DNA of 64,000 nt from Massariosphaeria phaeospora (taxonomy: Eukaryota > Ascomycota > Dothideomycetes > Pleosporales), in contig JAADJZ010000001.1 of the NCBI GenBank assembly GCA_011032825.1, positions 124,001 to 188,000 of the forward strand, read 5' to 3'. Made by a program: the position numbers and the translations under genes. Below are positions 36,253-50,000 of this stretch, piece by piece. Positions within the stretch are counted from its first letter, which is position 1, and every line of letters starts with the position of its first letter. The notes below the pieces were generated by a model. It was not told where the DNA came from, ran no database searches, and saw nothing but the letters and a program-made list of their open reading frames with translations.

Positions 36253-36772
36253 TTTCTGGGTTGAACCGAGGGTTTGGAACGACGTGTGCTTGGGACGTTG
36301 GGTGGGACGATTGTGGGGTAGCTCGTGCGTAGTAGGTGGTAGCCTGTAGGACGAGTAAGGTGTAGGGCGGAGGTGGTTTGTCAGTATCGACAGTATACGA
36401 CATGATGGGGAGCGTGAACCGGATCCCGAATGACGACACTAGATCCCTGCACGCTCTGGCGAATGGAAAGCAGGATAGATGTCAGTGCGGGGGCCAATTA
36501 GGGCCGGGATGACTCTGATACGGAACGAACGTGAGTGGTTGGATCCCTACCCTAAAACATCACAAGTTGTTTTAGACATAAACACAAACCAAGAATAAAC
36601 CAAGAGATAGACTTGTTGAGAGTAAGACTGTGTAGCACGTATATACCCCGCCTAAGCACCCAACCCCCAACCTGCGGTCCATGCATACGTACATATTTAC
36701 AGTAAGCCACCAAGGACTCCGCGTGCTACAACGAAGGAAAAACGACCTCAAGCCAGATGCTATGTAATACTA
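36253..36772. other. Intergenic: b561 promoter and 3' flank of the FKBP-STIMATE gene
   Basis: No coding exon is supported. Both flanking genes read left, so this holds the b561 promoter and the 3' untranslated region of the fused gene. Confidence 0.45.
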
Positions 36773-38393
36773 CTACCGTCTCCTCTCTTTTCCCTCGCGG
36801 CCACTTCCGCCCTGCTCCCCGTCCCGCACAGGATCGTAGTCCGCACCACCCTGCCGGACAGGCACAGCCGTCGGATTAGCCTCCTTCAGCGGTCCCGACG
36901 CCGCAGCCGCAACATCGCTATCCTCCTCGTCGTCGAGATCCCTGGTCCCTCTCCGCCGCTCCATCCACGCCTCATCATCACTGTCGTCACTATCATCAGC
37001 CGCAGCAGCAGTATACCCGCTCTCTGCACCAGCCGGATCCTTGATATACCCGTCGATGATCCAGTACTGCAACCCGTTCATAATGAGCGGGAAAACGAAC
37101 ATGACGAAGGTTATTTGCAAGGCCTCGTTGCCTTCGGTCCAGCGCAGCGCCCAGTCGCCCACCCATGCGATCCAGGGCACGAGTGCGAAGAGTATGAAGA
37201 CGCAGAACTTCATGCCGAGGAGACCGAGAAAGTAGATGAGCGATTGTTTGAGCCACCAGGTGGCGCGGGGCGGGTACCCGTAGTTGCCGGAGCGGATCGA
37301 TTCGGGAGGGTTCGCCATGGGTGTATGGGCGAAGGCTCTGTGGAGGACCTTGAGGAGAAGAACAAGGACTGGGATACCGAGCGTTGTCTGTATATGTTAG
37401 CATAGAAGATAATAGCCAGAAGAAAGTGCTTACATCAATAGCGAGGTTGAGGAGGTAGAAGGAGCATGGGTTCGGTTCGTTGCCATCCTCGTCAGCACCA
37501 GCGGCGTGTGGTGTAGCTTTGGTTTTTGCGGCAACGTCCAAGGCGCCCGAGGACAGCATCGACATCAAGATATTGGCCAGATGCAGGAGCACCGACCCAA
37601 ACACTTGCTTGGAGACGTCGAAGAACCATATCTTGAAAGGCCTGCGGGGCGATTCACGAAGTCTCTTGACGACCAGCGAAGATACAGCCAAAAGCCCCAA
37701 AGCAGCCTGTACCAACAGGGCATAAGGTCCTAGCAAGTGGCACTCGCCGCTGTCTTCGTTGTCCATCGGACTAGCTTTCCCTGATGTTGGTTGTGCGAGC
37801 GTGGTACCTGCAATAGCAGCCGAGGTTTCTAAAATATCTTCGTCGGAGGTAGAGGAGGCGGGTGCAGATTCAGGCTTATCTGCCAGTTCATCGCTTGTTT
37901 CCGCAGAAGAGTCCGGCAGCGTCGGCCGCTCAGGCGCAGCTTCCACCTCGACGCCCTCGATGCCTACGAGCTCGGTCTCGAATACTACATCCAGTCAGTT
38001 ATCCACGTCTGCAACATCCACGTTGAGACCAAACATACCCAGCGTCGCACCCCCAGGTATAGGTCCCGTCCCCTCTGTACCATATGCCAGATACGCGGGA
38101 ATCGTCAACTTCCTCGCCTCTCCTATGCACATGCCCTGCAGTCCCTGATCCCAGCCTTTGATTACCTGCCCAGTGCCCAACGTAAACGAGAACGGCTGAT
38201 TCCGCTTGTAACTCGAGTCGAAGACCGAGCCATCGCTCTGCAAACTGCCGCGATAATTCACGGATATCTTGTCGCCATCTTGAGTCTTCCGGCTGCAGTC
38301 CGCCTCCTTTGTGACTTCGATGCCTAGCTGTGCAGAGACGAGGGAAACGAGGAGCGAGACCGAGAGCGCGCGGAGAGACGTGAAGGGCCGCAT
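36773..38393 (-). CDS. FKBP prolyl isomerase continuous with a STIMATE-type membrane protein
   Basis: Three minus-strand exons (38039-38393, 37434-37984, 36773-37387) close to one 506-residue frame. Residues 1-21 are a signal peptide ([13 protein letters not shown]). An FKBP domain follows to about residue 125: [41 protein letters not shown] and VFETELVGI, so it is an ER-luminal FKBP2-type enzyme. A Ser/Glu/Ala-rich linker of about 70 residues leads without a stop into [20 protein letters not shown], the usual start of fungal STIMATE-family vacuolar/ER membrane proteins. The body has [18 protein letters not shown] and five predicted helices, then an acidic cytosolic tail. A lone STIMATE protein could start at the ATG at 37766. 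A separate FKBP would have no stop codon of its own, so either this is a true fusion or splicing differs. Confidence 0.75.
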
Positions 38394-39430
38394 GGGCGGC
38401 TAGACGGTGCAGCTACGTCTCGCGTGCGTGCGAGGTGCGACTGCGTTGTACAGAGAGCGAAAGGGCGGATGCGGTAATACGTCTTAAGTGAACTGTCGAC
38501 GGTGGCGCAGAACAAGACTAGGTAATGACGGCAGAGAAGAGCGCTAAAAGTCACGCTACGGTGTGCGAACTGTCCGAGATCATCAACATCTACACACAAA
38601 GTGAAAGTGAAAGTGAAAGTGAGAGGTATTTGAAGACAATCAGTCGTGCGCGTAAAGAAGTGTCGACGTTTGCTGACGTTTCGTGGTAACAGGCGGAGCA
38701 ACCTGGCGCCAAGCAAGTGCGCCCTCCGACCAATCACGCCGTACCGCAGTCCCGTGGCCCAGCCCTTTACCTCTGAGCAGCTAGGGCTCTCGCAGCGCGG
38801 AGTCCGGACATGAGTCCCCAAGACCGAGGAAATGAAGATGACAAGTCTGACGTTGCATGCCCAATGTCGCTACTGGGTAGTCTCCTGAATTCCTCTATAG
38901 TACACGTGTGCATCACTTCATTTCCATTACATCTCACCTACCCCCACCGCCATCCTAACCCTCTACTGCGTTGAAACAGTGACAAAAGACCTCTTCTTAG
39001 ACACCCGCGACCAAAAAGGAAAACATATGTAACTCAACCAACAACTCGAGAAAGTTCCCTAGCGCACTCCCTAGACCTCGCTGCGCACCCGCGCCCCATC
39101 CAAATGCTGATGCGTCCCAACATTACAGTACCCTTGATTTCGATTTAGCATGAGATGCAAAGAACAAGGAGAAAAACACATAAACCCTAGGGCGAATTTG
39201 GAGAAGAGGATTAATAGAATAAGGGAAACATTACGACCACAATGCAACTCATTATCCATAGGCCCAAGCCTTGTGCACCACATATTACCATAGCGGTACG
39301 CCATCCTAGAAAGCCACAATACAAGAAAGATCGAGTGCGCCGAGTCGCTAATGCCAGTTGCCAGTTGCTTTTTGCTAGTTGTCGCAGCGCGAATGCCAAT
39401 TCATTCGTATCTAGTAAACGGCTTTACTCA
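38394..39430. other. Intergenic: FKBP promoter and histidine-kinase 3' flank
   Basis: No coding exon is supported over 1.04 kb. A short hexamer array of AGTGAA (about four units, near 38598-38624) lies roughly 210 bp upstream of the FKBP start and may be a regulatory or simple repeat. The part next to 39430 should be the 3' untranslated region of the kinase gene. Confidence 0.5.
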
Positions 39431-42400
39431 TTACTTGCGGATTTTCATAGGTTCGGGAGGCTTCGATGGATCGGACGGGTCTAGGAATTTGGTCATGACC
39501 AAGGAGAGCTCCTTGAATTCGACCGGCTTCGTGACGTAAGAGTTGAAACCAGCCTCTACGCACTTGGCGTAAACATCCCCCAGCACATTCGCTGAGAGTG
39601 CTATAATTGGATGGCGGCGGTAGCCATGTTTCTTTTCCCACCGCCGAATTTCTTTGCAAGCCTGATATCCATCCTTGTTCGGCATGTGGAGATCGCACTG
39701 TGACCAATGTTAGGTCTTGAATTTGGAAATATGCATTGTGCGATTTACCAGAATGATTGAGTAGTATCCAGGCGGCTTCGAAAACACTATGTCTGTGCAT
39801 TGCACACCATCTACTACCGTCTCTGTATCGATCGAGATTTTGGCCATGTATTTCAGTACGACCTGTAAGGATATTAGTCGGTCGCATCTATTGATAAAGA
39901 GTAAACAATGCCCACGGTTTGGTTGATCTTATTATCCTCCACTAGGAGGACTTTGTGTCCTTTATCGCCGAGTCGTTTCTTAAGTGACTCAAACACTAGC
40001 TTCTGGCTGACTACGACTTGCTGGGCTGAGTCTTGGTTACGATCCGTACTCGACTCGCGCTGCTTGTCAGGATCGAAGATCACCGCGAATTTTGACGGTT
40101 TTAGAGGTCGATGGATGAATTGGAGACGATGATCGATATACAGCTGTTCATAATCATATACCGGAGCTTCTTTCATTAGTTCCTTTTTCTGAGCCGGATC
40201 GGACACAACGACGATAGATGTGTTTTGATGGACTGTTGAACTGAGGATTTGGTCCATCATCGCAATGACCAAAGCTGTTTCATGGAGGACGAGCACTACA
40301 TGAGTGAACAATACAGGGTCGTCGCCGCCGACCATGCGCTGTGCTTCGACTAAGTTCTCCTGTCCAGTAACCTGGTGAGGGATCCCTTGCGGGAGCGTGT
40401 TCTTAATGTGTCGAATTGTCGCCTCTCTACTGTGTACAAGTGGACACACAACAAGTATCGAGTACATTGGAGGCTGTAGGGTGTTATCCAGCGGAGAGAG
40501 GCTACGGGGTAGATCATATGGACGAGCAGTTTCGTCTGACCTAAATGAAAGAGATGAGCTATCTGACCCAATGTCCCGATCACTTCCTGTTCGTCTAACA
40601 GGTAGAGCGAGATTCATCTTGGGATCTTTCGGTAAAGTGACTTCCTGCAAGAACGAAGAGACGGACGATCGCTCTGAGCGTATGCTCGGTTTGCCAGTAA
40701 GAGAAAGGCCGGTGAAAGAAGGATCAGAGCTTGCAGAGGAGACTGAGGGAGAATCTCGCGAGCGTTCAGATGTTGTCAGACTTGGAGCCGGTGATTTGAC
40801 CGAATCGCTGTACTCGGATGAATAGCTTGGCATGCGGTCCTTACGCATACTAGCTGCAATTTGATGCATTAGAGGCTTCTGTATCGGCGTCGGCTGAGGG
40901 GGGATGGGCGGAGCAATAGACTCCACTGCAGGAGTGCCAGGAGTAGGTGCCGGAGGCGGTGGAAAGTCGTCGTCCGTAGGCAAACCAAACTTGAGCGTGA
41001 AGAAGAACGTAGAGCCTTTTTCGGGAACGCTTCGAGCGTCCATCTTGCCACCGTGTAATTCAACGAACTGCATTGAGATGGCCAGACCAAGTCCCGTACC
41101 ACCGTGCTGTCTGGTACTACTGGCGTCAATCTGGCTAAATCGTTTGAAAAGATATTTGGCCTCTTGTTCGGTGAATCCTCTACCAGTGTCGATGACCTCG
41201 AACTTCACCATGACTTCATTCTCATTCAAGCCTTTTCGTTCCGGAGGTTGAAGCCGGCATCGCACAAACACTTCGCCGTAAGACGTGAATTTAATTGCGT
41301 TACCCACGATATTAAGTAATACTTGGCGAATGCGGAATTTGTCTCCTTTCACCTCAGGTGGAACGCCTTCATCGACAAGGTAATTGAGTTCTAAGCCTTT
41401 CTGTATGGCTAAACCCATATTCAGATCGTTGACTTCTTCGAGAAGGGAGGGCAGATGAAGCCACTCCATGGATAATTTTATCATCCCTGCTTCAACCTTG
41501 GAGAGATCGAGGATATCATTGATGAGATTAAGCAGGCTGTCGGTACTTGCTTTGATGATGTTGACGTGTTCCAATTGTTCGTTGTTGAGTGAACTGTCGA
41601 GCAAAAAGTTCACCATCCCGGAGATGCCATTGAGCGGTGTGCGAATTTCATGCGACATGTTACTTAGGAATCTAGACTTCGCATCCATGGTCTCTTTCAA
41701 TGTCTGTTCGAGTAGTTTGTGATCGTTGATATCTGTTGCGGTTCCGTACCATATCTCTTCGCCGCTTTCCTCTGCAAGAGACTTCTCCAGCAGGATCCGT
41801 ACGAGATGCCAGCGGTACTCGCCATCCTTGTTACGCAGCCTAACCTCTGTCGAGTATGACGCACGCCCGGAGGCATCCTTCGAAACCCTTAATATGCCCG
41901 TACTTGCCAGTTTAGACAGCTTCGCTTGAGGCAAGTCCAGCCTATCTGGTGACGAGCTTCCCGGGCTAGTGACGGTTTCAGGTTTCTCGGTTTCGGAGGA
42001 CGTATCAGAAGAAGCAGATTCTTGTCGTTCATGCTCAGTGGGAAGCGAAGTTGGAACATTGAAAGCAGCGGAGCCATCCTCACTCATCTCTGGCAATTTG
42101 CATTTATTGATGTCATCAGGGTGTACATGCTCCAAAAAACCGTTTCCGTGTGCCTGTATTTCTGCTTGGCCTGAGAATGTGATCCACTGTGAATTGCAGA
42201 AGGTGAGACCACGACGGTTTGACACCACGAAGACAACTTGAGGACTTGAATTGGCAAGTGCACGGTATTTCGCCTCAGAGGCGGCAGTTTCTTGCTGGCG
42301 GGAAGAGTTCAGTTCGGCAAGATGCTGATCGTGAAAGTCCATGTTCGTCCCAATCCAGTGTACAATCTGTTGGCGCTTGTTCTTTAATGGCGCAACCCGG

Positions 42401-45400
42401 ACATAGAACCAACGATAGTGTCCATCAAATCGTTGCAATCGAACCTTTTGCTGTAACTGCTGTCCGGTGCGTAACGATTTGTGCCATTGCTCCAAATATG
42501 CGTCTCGGTCCTCTGGATGAATAGAGTCCCAAGGTTCTTGCAAAACCTGACGGGATTCCTGTCCTCGGTAGACAAGAAACTTAGAATTTACCCAGGTCAG
42601 TGCACCAGTTGCAGGAAGTGCTGTAAAGATTTGTACGGGAAGAGAATCAATTATTGTCCGTAGAAGACTTTCGGAAGGCGGAGGCATATCAAGGGCTTCG
42701 TTGAAAGAGGTGCTTCGAGGACGACTAGAAATAGCTGCCGGTGTCCGAGTACCAGGTGTAGTAGCAGTTGGGAGTGACTGAAATGATGAACTAAAATCCG
42801 CTCCGTACGAATGTAATAGAGAATGGCCTCGGGCGTGAGTCCCTTGAGAAGCTGCCCCACGAGTTCTGCGAGAGTCTTCCGTATTTTTTTCGTTCCGGGG
42901 TGTCACAACATCGTCTTCACGCTTCTCTACAGCAGCGCTACTAACGCTGATTCGCTTAGAGTTTCGACTTTCAGTCCGACGAGAAGATTGTTCCTGAGTC
43001 GTAGATGTGGAGTGGCTAGGTCCGCGGATGGTCTTCTTTCTAGCGTCGAAATAGCTCTCGACAGCCTCGGTGCCAGGGAGGTGAGCCGGGGTGTTACTGA
43101 CGGAGTGCTTGCTAGAGAACCCGAGATTAGACGGATCCCAGCCCGGAGTGCCGCCGATGGAACCACCAGGGCTGTGTCTTGATCGACCTGAGTAATCTGA
43201 AGGGCTGGTAACACTACCTGCTGCGGAAGTATTGATATTTTCAAGATCCAAATGCAGCAAATCGTCTAGAGTTTCCTGATCCGAATAAGGTGCGAATGCT
43301 ACATGGTGCCCTGCCATAAAATTACGCTGTCGGTTACCCGTCGCTTGCGCTTGTGCATTGCTGAATTGCCATGCATTATGGAATGTTGTAGCCAGGTGTG
43401 GCGCAAGAAGTTTTAGAGAGTTTGTGAGGTTTCGGGGATATGGAACAATAGGGGACAGGATGGAGAGTATAGCAACCGGGGCCTTCCGCTGAAAGTCCTC
43501 TGGCGGCCCTGCAGTTTTGACTGATTGCTCAGAGATTCTTCGCGACATCGAGGGTGTTCGAGATGGCGTGGAAGAGTCTGTGGCCTGCATCACTTGAGAA
43601 AGCGTAGGATGTATAAGCGGTATATGCGTAACGGTACTAGCCTTGTCAACTCCAATCGCTTCAACTTGGCCGAATTGCGTGTAGTCTTGAGTAGAGCTTG
43701 AGGGATTAAATGTCTCCTCATCGACATGGCTGGTAGAGAAGAAGGGGTTCTCCGAAGGATCGTTCTGTACGGCCGGCGAAGGGGCAGGTGATTGCGCCCA
43801 GGGAGAACTGGGAAATTGCTCATATTCCTCGTAATAGGATTGTAGCCTCGGTTCACTCTGCTCAGCAGCACCGGATCTAGTCGTACCCCCAGTACGTCCT
43901 GGAATAGATGATAACTTTGGCGGCTCCTGACTAGATTTCGCATGTTTTACAGCCGTTCTTGTAGGCTCGTCTTGGTTTTCGGTACTCCTTGAACTAACCG
44001 TAGATGTTGATAGCGAAGTTGAGTAATCTCTAGTGAGTGTCACCAATCGTCCACGTTCTAGTACCCGGTTTACCCCTGCGTTGTCAATGAGGGCGTCGGG
44101 CTCATGATCAAGGGCTCGCAGAACGGAGAAGACAGCGGTTGGGGGCGAAGCGTCACCTAGACTTGAAAATTCCGGATCACTAAAAGTGCTTTCTTTGAGT
44201 AGCGTAGGGGTACCATAATGGAGCGATGTACCATCAAATGACGACAATGACACTGGTGACGCTGGCGACGCGGGTAGCACTTGTCTCAAGGGGTGTTCGG
44301 GCCTGACTCCAGATTGAGGCGCGTGACTAACAGTCCTTAACGGACCGCGGGGCCTCACAGGTAGCGTAGACAAGGGGCTTTCGGGCGTCATATCTTTCAT
44401 CTGGCGTTCGTGTCCAGCAAACGAATGACGCAAAGGCAGTTTTGGTCGCCTCTCTGGAATCACCGGGATTGGCGGGACGTCGTAGTAGTCAGAATCTTGC
44501 GGGTTGAGCGACTTCTCAACAGGTACTTTGATATTTTCGGCCTTTGCTTCATGAAATCCTGATACTCGAGGGCTACCATCCTGTGTCGAGATGTGGAACG
44601 TAGTCTTCTGGCCCCAAGGCACATTTTCGATGTCAGAAGAATCGGCAGGAATTGCGAGTGTAGCTCGTTCTACACCGTACCAATCCCGCATGATCTTAGT
44701 AACACATTCCCACCAAGCCATAAGACCAGGCTCGACACCAAGTAACAAGACTAAGTCATACAGATTGGGGGTTGGGAACCTAGGGTCTTCCGGGCTTGGG
44801 CTGTGAAAACCTTGACCGGCAGGAGCAAATGGGGTTATTGATACAGCGGGAGTGCTTGTCTCGGAGGCAATTCGCTCATTTGGTGTTGCATTGTCCTTCG
44901 AGTACATGGCTGACACGGTGGGAGATAGAGTAGTGAAAGGTTGGTGAAACGACGAAGACCATGCTCGCGGCGTATTGGGCACTGTAGGGAATGGATAAGA
45001 GGGGGTGCGCATAGGTTGGCCTGCCGGCGTAGGTGGCATACTGCCTCGTATGGTTCGTGCAGATTCCGTCGACTCGGTTGACTCGGTCTGTCCTGTAGGT
45101 AGTGGACTGCTGAACGCACCCTCTAGCGTTGGCGAGATGAGCGATGCAGGCTCCTCTTTGATGGGAGACACTCTCTTCGTCCCAGGCGCCCCCGGCATCG
45201 CCATGTTGGCAGGACTCTTCAAGCGCGCGATGCGCTGCTGTTGGTGTAGCACCTTGAGTTGAAGACTTTGCAATCGTTCAATCTCCAAGTCCTCTGGGGT
45301 CGACTGTCCGAGCGGTGTGTCTTCCGCACTTTCACCCTTGGTCTCGTCCTGGGCCTGGCCCTGGCGGCTTTCTTCTTGCGTGCTGTCATTCACATCACTA

Positions 45401-45630
45401 TCCTCCGGCTCTTCATGCCGCACCAACGGGCGCGTCGACTTGCTCGAAGTCTCCCCAGGAGCCGCTAGCGGATGCGCGACAGCGCTTCGGGGCTGCCGTT
45501 GTAGGGTAGGGCGGCCAGAGATTGGTGACGTCGGAATGGCGGTGGGCGGCGGCGAGGCGGAGGTGGTGTTCGCCTTTGGTTTCCGTGCGGCCGTCGACGA
45601 CGAGGGTGGTGGCAGCGGTGCCTTCTTCAT
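39431..45630 (-). CDS. Hybrid sensor histidine kinase with two PAS domains and a C-terminal receiver
   Basis: Three minus-strand exons (39916-45630, 39749-39862, 39431-39697), all phase 0, give 2,031 residues. Both introns fall inside the receiver domain. Roughly the first 950 residues are disordered, Ser/Pro/Thr-rich, with a short GAF-like block (LTNSLKLLAPHLATTFHNAW). PAS1 follows at about 985-1095 (TIIDSLPVQIFTALPATGAL) and PAS2 at about 1120-1290. The dimerisation/phosphoacceptor H-box is SHEIRTPLNGISGM (about 1325). The ATPase has the N box (LLNIVGNAIKFT), G1 (DTGRGF), F (FKRFSQ) and G2 (GTGLGLAIS). The receiver has VLLVEDNKINQTV, phospho-Asp in CDLHMPNKDG and Lys in YVTKPVEF. No transmembrane helix or HAMP is seen, so it is probably cytosolic, feeding a His-Asp phosphorelay. 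The fungal subgroup is not assigned. Confidence 0.93.
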
Positions 45631-47079
45631 ATTGCTGCGTCTCTGATGCTCCTCCCGCCAGCTGCAAGATAGAAGGCGTCCGATGGATCGAGCGGTGGCC
45701 GTCCCAGAGCAGAGCGCGCGCTGGTGCTGACATTCGTTTTAGAAAGCGGCGTGTATAGTGAGAGGCAGGCGCAAGTGGGAGATCCCTAATGGTCGCCGGG
45801 CCTAAGTCCACTATGACGTCGTTGTAGGGGCGGCACCCGAGAACACAACGAGCAGCAACGCGACGCTTGAGCCGTCCGCCGGTCGCGAGGCAGTTGGAGC
45901 CTCACACAAAGAGAGCACCGTCTCTAGGGTCACGGCCTGTCTAAGAGCCGCACTGGAAAAGAAGAGCGCCGCACTGCGAGGCGCGTTGGGCTGGGCTGGC
46001 TAGGACAAAAGCCGGGAAGAGCTGGGACGGGCACGCAGAAGTGCCAGATCAAGATGGTGGACTACCTCTAGCACCAAGCAGGACAAGCGAAGAGAACTTC
46101 CCGGGCCCCTCTCAAGGAACACGCTGCATCCAAGACTTGCTGATTCATCGTTGCGTTGCCCAGCTGGAGAGAGGTCCGCACATGGGCGCCGCGGAGTAGA
46201 GACGCGTGCAGTCTCCGTACTGTAGACTACAGCTTTCGAGCCGCTGACTCGAACATGCAGCAATGACTGACGGACAGGCTACCAGCAGCCGCGGAGCCAA
46301 AATACCACGATAGGGCACTGAGGGCACCAGCGAGGTTAGGGTGAGCTGAAGTGTGAATTGGCTTGCCGCTGCCGCCCCAATGTGGATCAGGGGACCGGTG
46401 TGTGGTGACGTGCGCCAAGCCCTGTTGCGCAGGGTCCTTCGCCAATCTATTCGGGAAGGCTCGAGTGCGCATCGTGACCAGCGCCTGCCGGATTCAAATA
46501 TCCGATAGATTCACTTTGCGCGCTCGCACTGCATCAGGCCGCCCTATCGCCACGACAACCCATCGCTCGACAGCACCACTCTGGCTTGTTTCGTCTCATG
46601 ACGCGCGCTCTTGCCGCCAGACAGCGTCCAGGACGCCCACGCGCTGCTCACGCGCTTGCTGCTACAGCCGCTAATTGGGACTAGTCCGCGCCACAGCCAG
46701 AACCCACCGGACGATGCCAAGCCTGGTTGCGTAAGGGAAAGACATCCGGCCTAACCACCGAAAGCACGGATCTGGTGAAACTTTGGTAGACGACTAGATG
46801 TATACAAGAAACGGCCGATAGTCGAAAACAATGGGGCATCAAGCTTAATCGTTACCAATAATAGAGAAACAATACAATGCCACGCTATCTAGTACAGCGG
46901 TCAGGTACTTATTATCCCTATCTACAAGCATCCTACTTTACTTCCAAAATGAGTCAAGGCGTGTCCAAAAAGCGGTGCACTACGACATGGCGAACAGACG
47001 CCCTGCAACTAACACATCGTGGCTGTGCAGCACTACAAATGCAAATACCCCTACCGCCAGTATCCACCGCTAGGCTTCT
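45631..47079. other. Long intergenic stretch upstream of the histidine kinase
   Basis: These 1.45 kb separate the kinase ATG from the Syp1 stop. The plus strand holds several overlapping frames of 60-130 codons with Arg/Ala/Ser-rich composition and no recognisable domain, on both strands. I take them as chance in GC-rich sequence. The stretch probably contains a long kinase promoter and leader plus the Syp1 3' end. Confidence 0.45.
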
Positions 47080-50000
47080 TTACACACCGAGATAGGTGCC
47101 GCTCGTGATGCGCTTTACGCTCGCCACGGGCTTCCACCCAACGGCCGGGCTGGCTGGCGGCGCAGCCTCATCTGCATCTGCAAACGGATCCGCATCTCCC
47201 TCTTGCTTCGTCTGGTTCAGCGTCACACTCTGGCTAACACCGAGGCCGCTGCCGAGCCTGAGCGACGACTCTCCTATGATCTCCCAGCGAGCCTCCGTGT
47301 TGCCAGGCTTAGCCTCACCATCGGTGACGAACCGCACGCGCAAGGTCTGCGCGGGTTGGTCACGGGAAAAGGTGACGTCGCCCAGACGCCAGTAGATAAG
47401 GCCCTTTTCCCTCGAGAAGGTACCAGGCGGCTTCGATTGACATGAGGTAGTCTTGACGCCAGGCTCGAGTCGAATTACCAGCACAAGGCTGTGCAATGTG
47501 AGGCTACTTGCATCGCCGAGCTGGAATCTTGGGTTTAATGAGTAGGTGAGAAGTACGGAGGTCTGCGAGGGCTCCGACTTCCATTGGGGAGAAAGAATGA
47601 TAGGCGCGTAAGTGGCGAGGTTTTCGCCTTCCAGGTGCAGCTGATAGTGGAATCCCACTGCTGTTTTTGTAACTTTTGAAAGGTCCACGACGTACTGGCC
47701 AGGACTGTCCACGGCCGATTCGATGAAAGCTGGATTTGGCGCGACCTTCTCCAGCACAGGGAAGTTCTCTATTCGGATGGTTTCCGTGCCGAATGGGCCT
47801 GCAGAGAGATCGACCGGATTAAATGCAAGTGCGATCTGTCCGATCACCATAGCTTTGGTGACGTTCCCTTGTTCGAACCAAGCGCTGACCGTCTCGACCA
47901 ACGACGAGTTCAGCCCGGGCTGATGCATATCCGGATGTTTGATGGTTGTGCTCGCCGAACTGCTCAGCGACCGACCGGATCGTACAGACTGCGTATCGGA
48001 AGCCGCATGATCATCTGACAAATATATCCTGTGTGGAATCTTGAAAGTTGGAGATGTTGGTTGCGGTGGAAGTGGAGGTACCGGTGCCGGAAAGGTTGCA
48101 GAGCCGGCAGCAGAACCAGCGGAAGGAATGGGCGGAATTTCACCAATGCTCGTTAGTTCAGGCGTGGCAGGATTCGGCACGAAAATTGTATTTCGCACAT
48201 CCCTCCGTCCCCGAAGGGTATTTGCCCGCCTTGGTGGTACAGCCTGCTGTTAAAAATCAGCTGTTGTTTAGGGAATCGAATAGAACGACATACTGCACGT
48301 AGAGTATTTGCCAAATTAGCTACAGCAGCATCGGCATCGCCGTCCTCTTCTTCAATGGGCGCATTTCTGATGTCAAGTTTGAACTGCGGTGCTGACGAAA
48401 TTTCACTTGGCATTCTGATACCCTGTTAGAGACACTTGCAAGAGAGTAGACAGCCAGAGACTTACAGGCCTGCTTCTCGCTCCGCTTCAGTGATGGCATC
48501 GGTGGCAGAAGGAGGCACGGAAAACCCATCTGCGTCTTTCTGCGGCTATCCACTGATTAGTCCAAGTTTTCCAAGACTAATAATTAGAAACAAACCTCTG
48601 GCTGGGGATCAGAAATGGGAGGAGGCGATAGAGGCTCGTTCAATTCTGGTATTGTTTCCTGTACCGGCGTCGTTCCGTTCACTACACTTGAGCTCGGTGC
48701 CAAAGGAATAGGTTCCGCAACAGTGGGAGGTTCTGAGGTCGTGCCGTTAGGTCTGTCATCATTCGACCGCCGCATTTGTTTTGGTGAGCCAGATGCATCC
48801 GATTCTCGTGGAGTCATGGAAAGTCGCCTCGCAGGCGATACAGGACGGTCGGATAATGAGGTTGGTGTATCACGCTCTTTCGCTTTGCCTTTACCGAAAC
48901 CAGGGAATGATGAACCAAGATTGGGGGACGACTTCTTTTCGGGTGAGGATGCACGTCCATACGGATGCATACTTTGCCTGCGCCGCCCCAGTACCGTCCC
49001 AAATCGCTTAAGAGGGTTCGAGCTATGCTTAGGTTCTTGGACTAGAATCGCGTTAGCAAGAGGGTTTTCCTCTACAATCGAATACGCACTGGAACCACTC
49101 TTTTGGCTTCTATCATCATCGGCATGTATAGATGGTGTGGTGGGCATTGGAGGTGCCAGACTTCTTGAAGGCGTAGCTACGCTGCTGGGTTTTCGCGAAG
49201 GGTGAGGTCGGTCGCCGCTACGCATTTTCAATGCCCACGTCTGTATCTCGTCGGCAGTCTCAATGTTGAGTAGGACGTTTAATGTCTCTTCCGCGCTGAT
49301 CCGATTACGCTCTACTTGGTCAACTTCATGGGTCTGGAACTGCGTAAGAGCGTCACGCAGATGATTGAGTCTGCTTTCGTCTACAGCCTGTAGCTTTTCA
49401 AACACGTATGGGGCCTGTGACTCCCACTGCAAGGTAGCGTTCTCGACTTCGGCTACAGCATTGGCCACTTTGGATGCCTGGGCCTTTGCGCCCTTCTCTC
49501 GCAGCTTCTCCGACTTCTTCTTCGCCGTATCAATATCTTTGGCCATTGCTGCGAGGTTCCCCGAGATGGTCGACATGGCTTGTACCTCGCGGTTGGTCGC
49601 GGAGAACTCTCGCAATGGGCGTTCGACATCGTTTTCGATCTTCTGTGCCAGCTGGTGATGGGATTCGGCGACGGCTTCAGTGGCACTGATAATCTTCTGC
49701 CAGGGTGTCGAGAAGATGCTAACCGCAAGTCAGCACAGCTTATGCAAGCCCCCAATCCACTGTGCTCGTACCCTAGATCCGAGGACTCGTCGGGAGGACG
49801 TCGATGCGCCAGCTTTCGCATTCCCTGCACGTAGAGTTCTTCCACCCGGCGCCGTTCCTGCGTCTCATGAGCATTTGGCTTTTGTCCGCCACAGGGTGCG
49901 GCCACCAACCTGCAGCCAGTCTGCAATCTGTGTATTCAGCTGGCTGACATGGCGCATGCGATCGGTGAGGACCGTCGCAGCGTGCGCGGGCGGCAATGAC

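Noticed and set aside
46363..46674. 103-codon plus-strand frame upstream of the histidine kinase
   Set aside because: It is Arg/Thr/Ala-rich with no motif and overlaps other frames of similar length on the minus strand.
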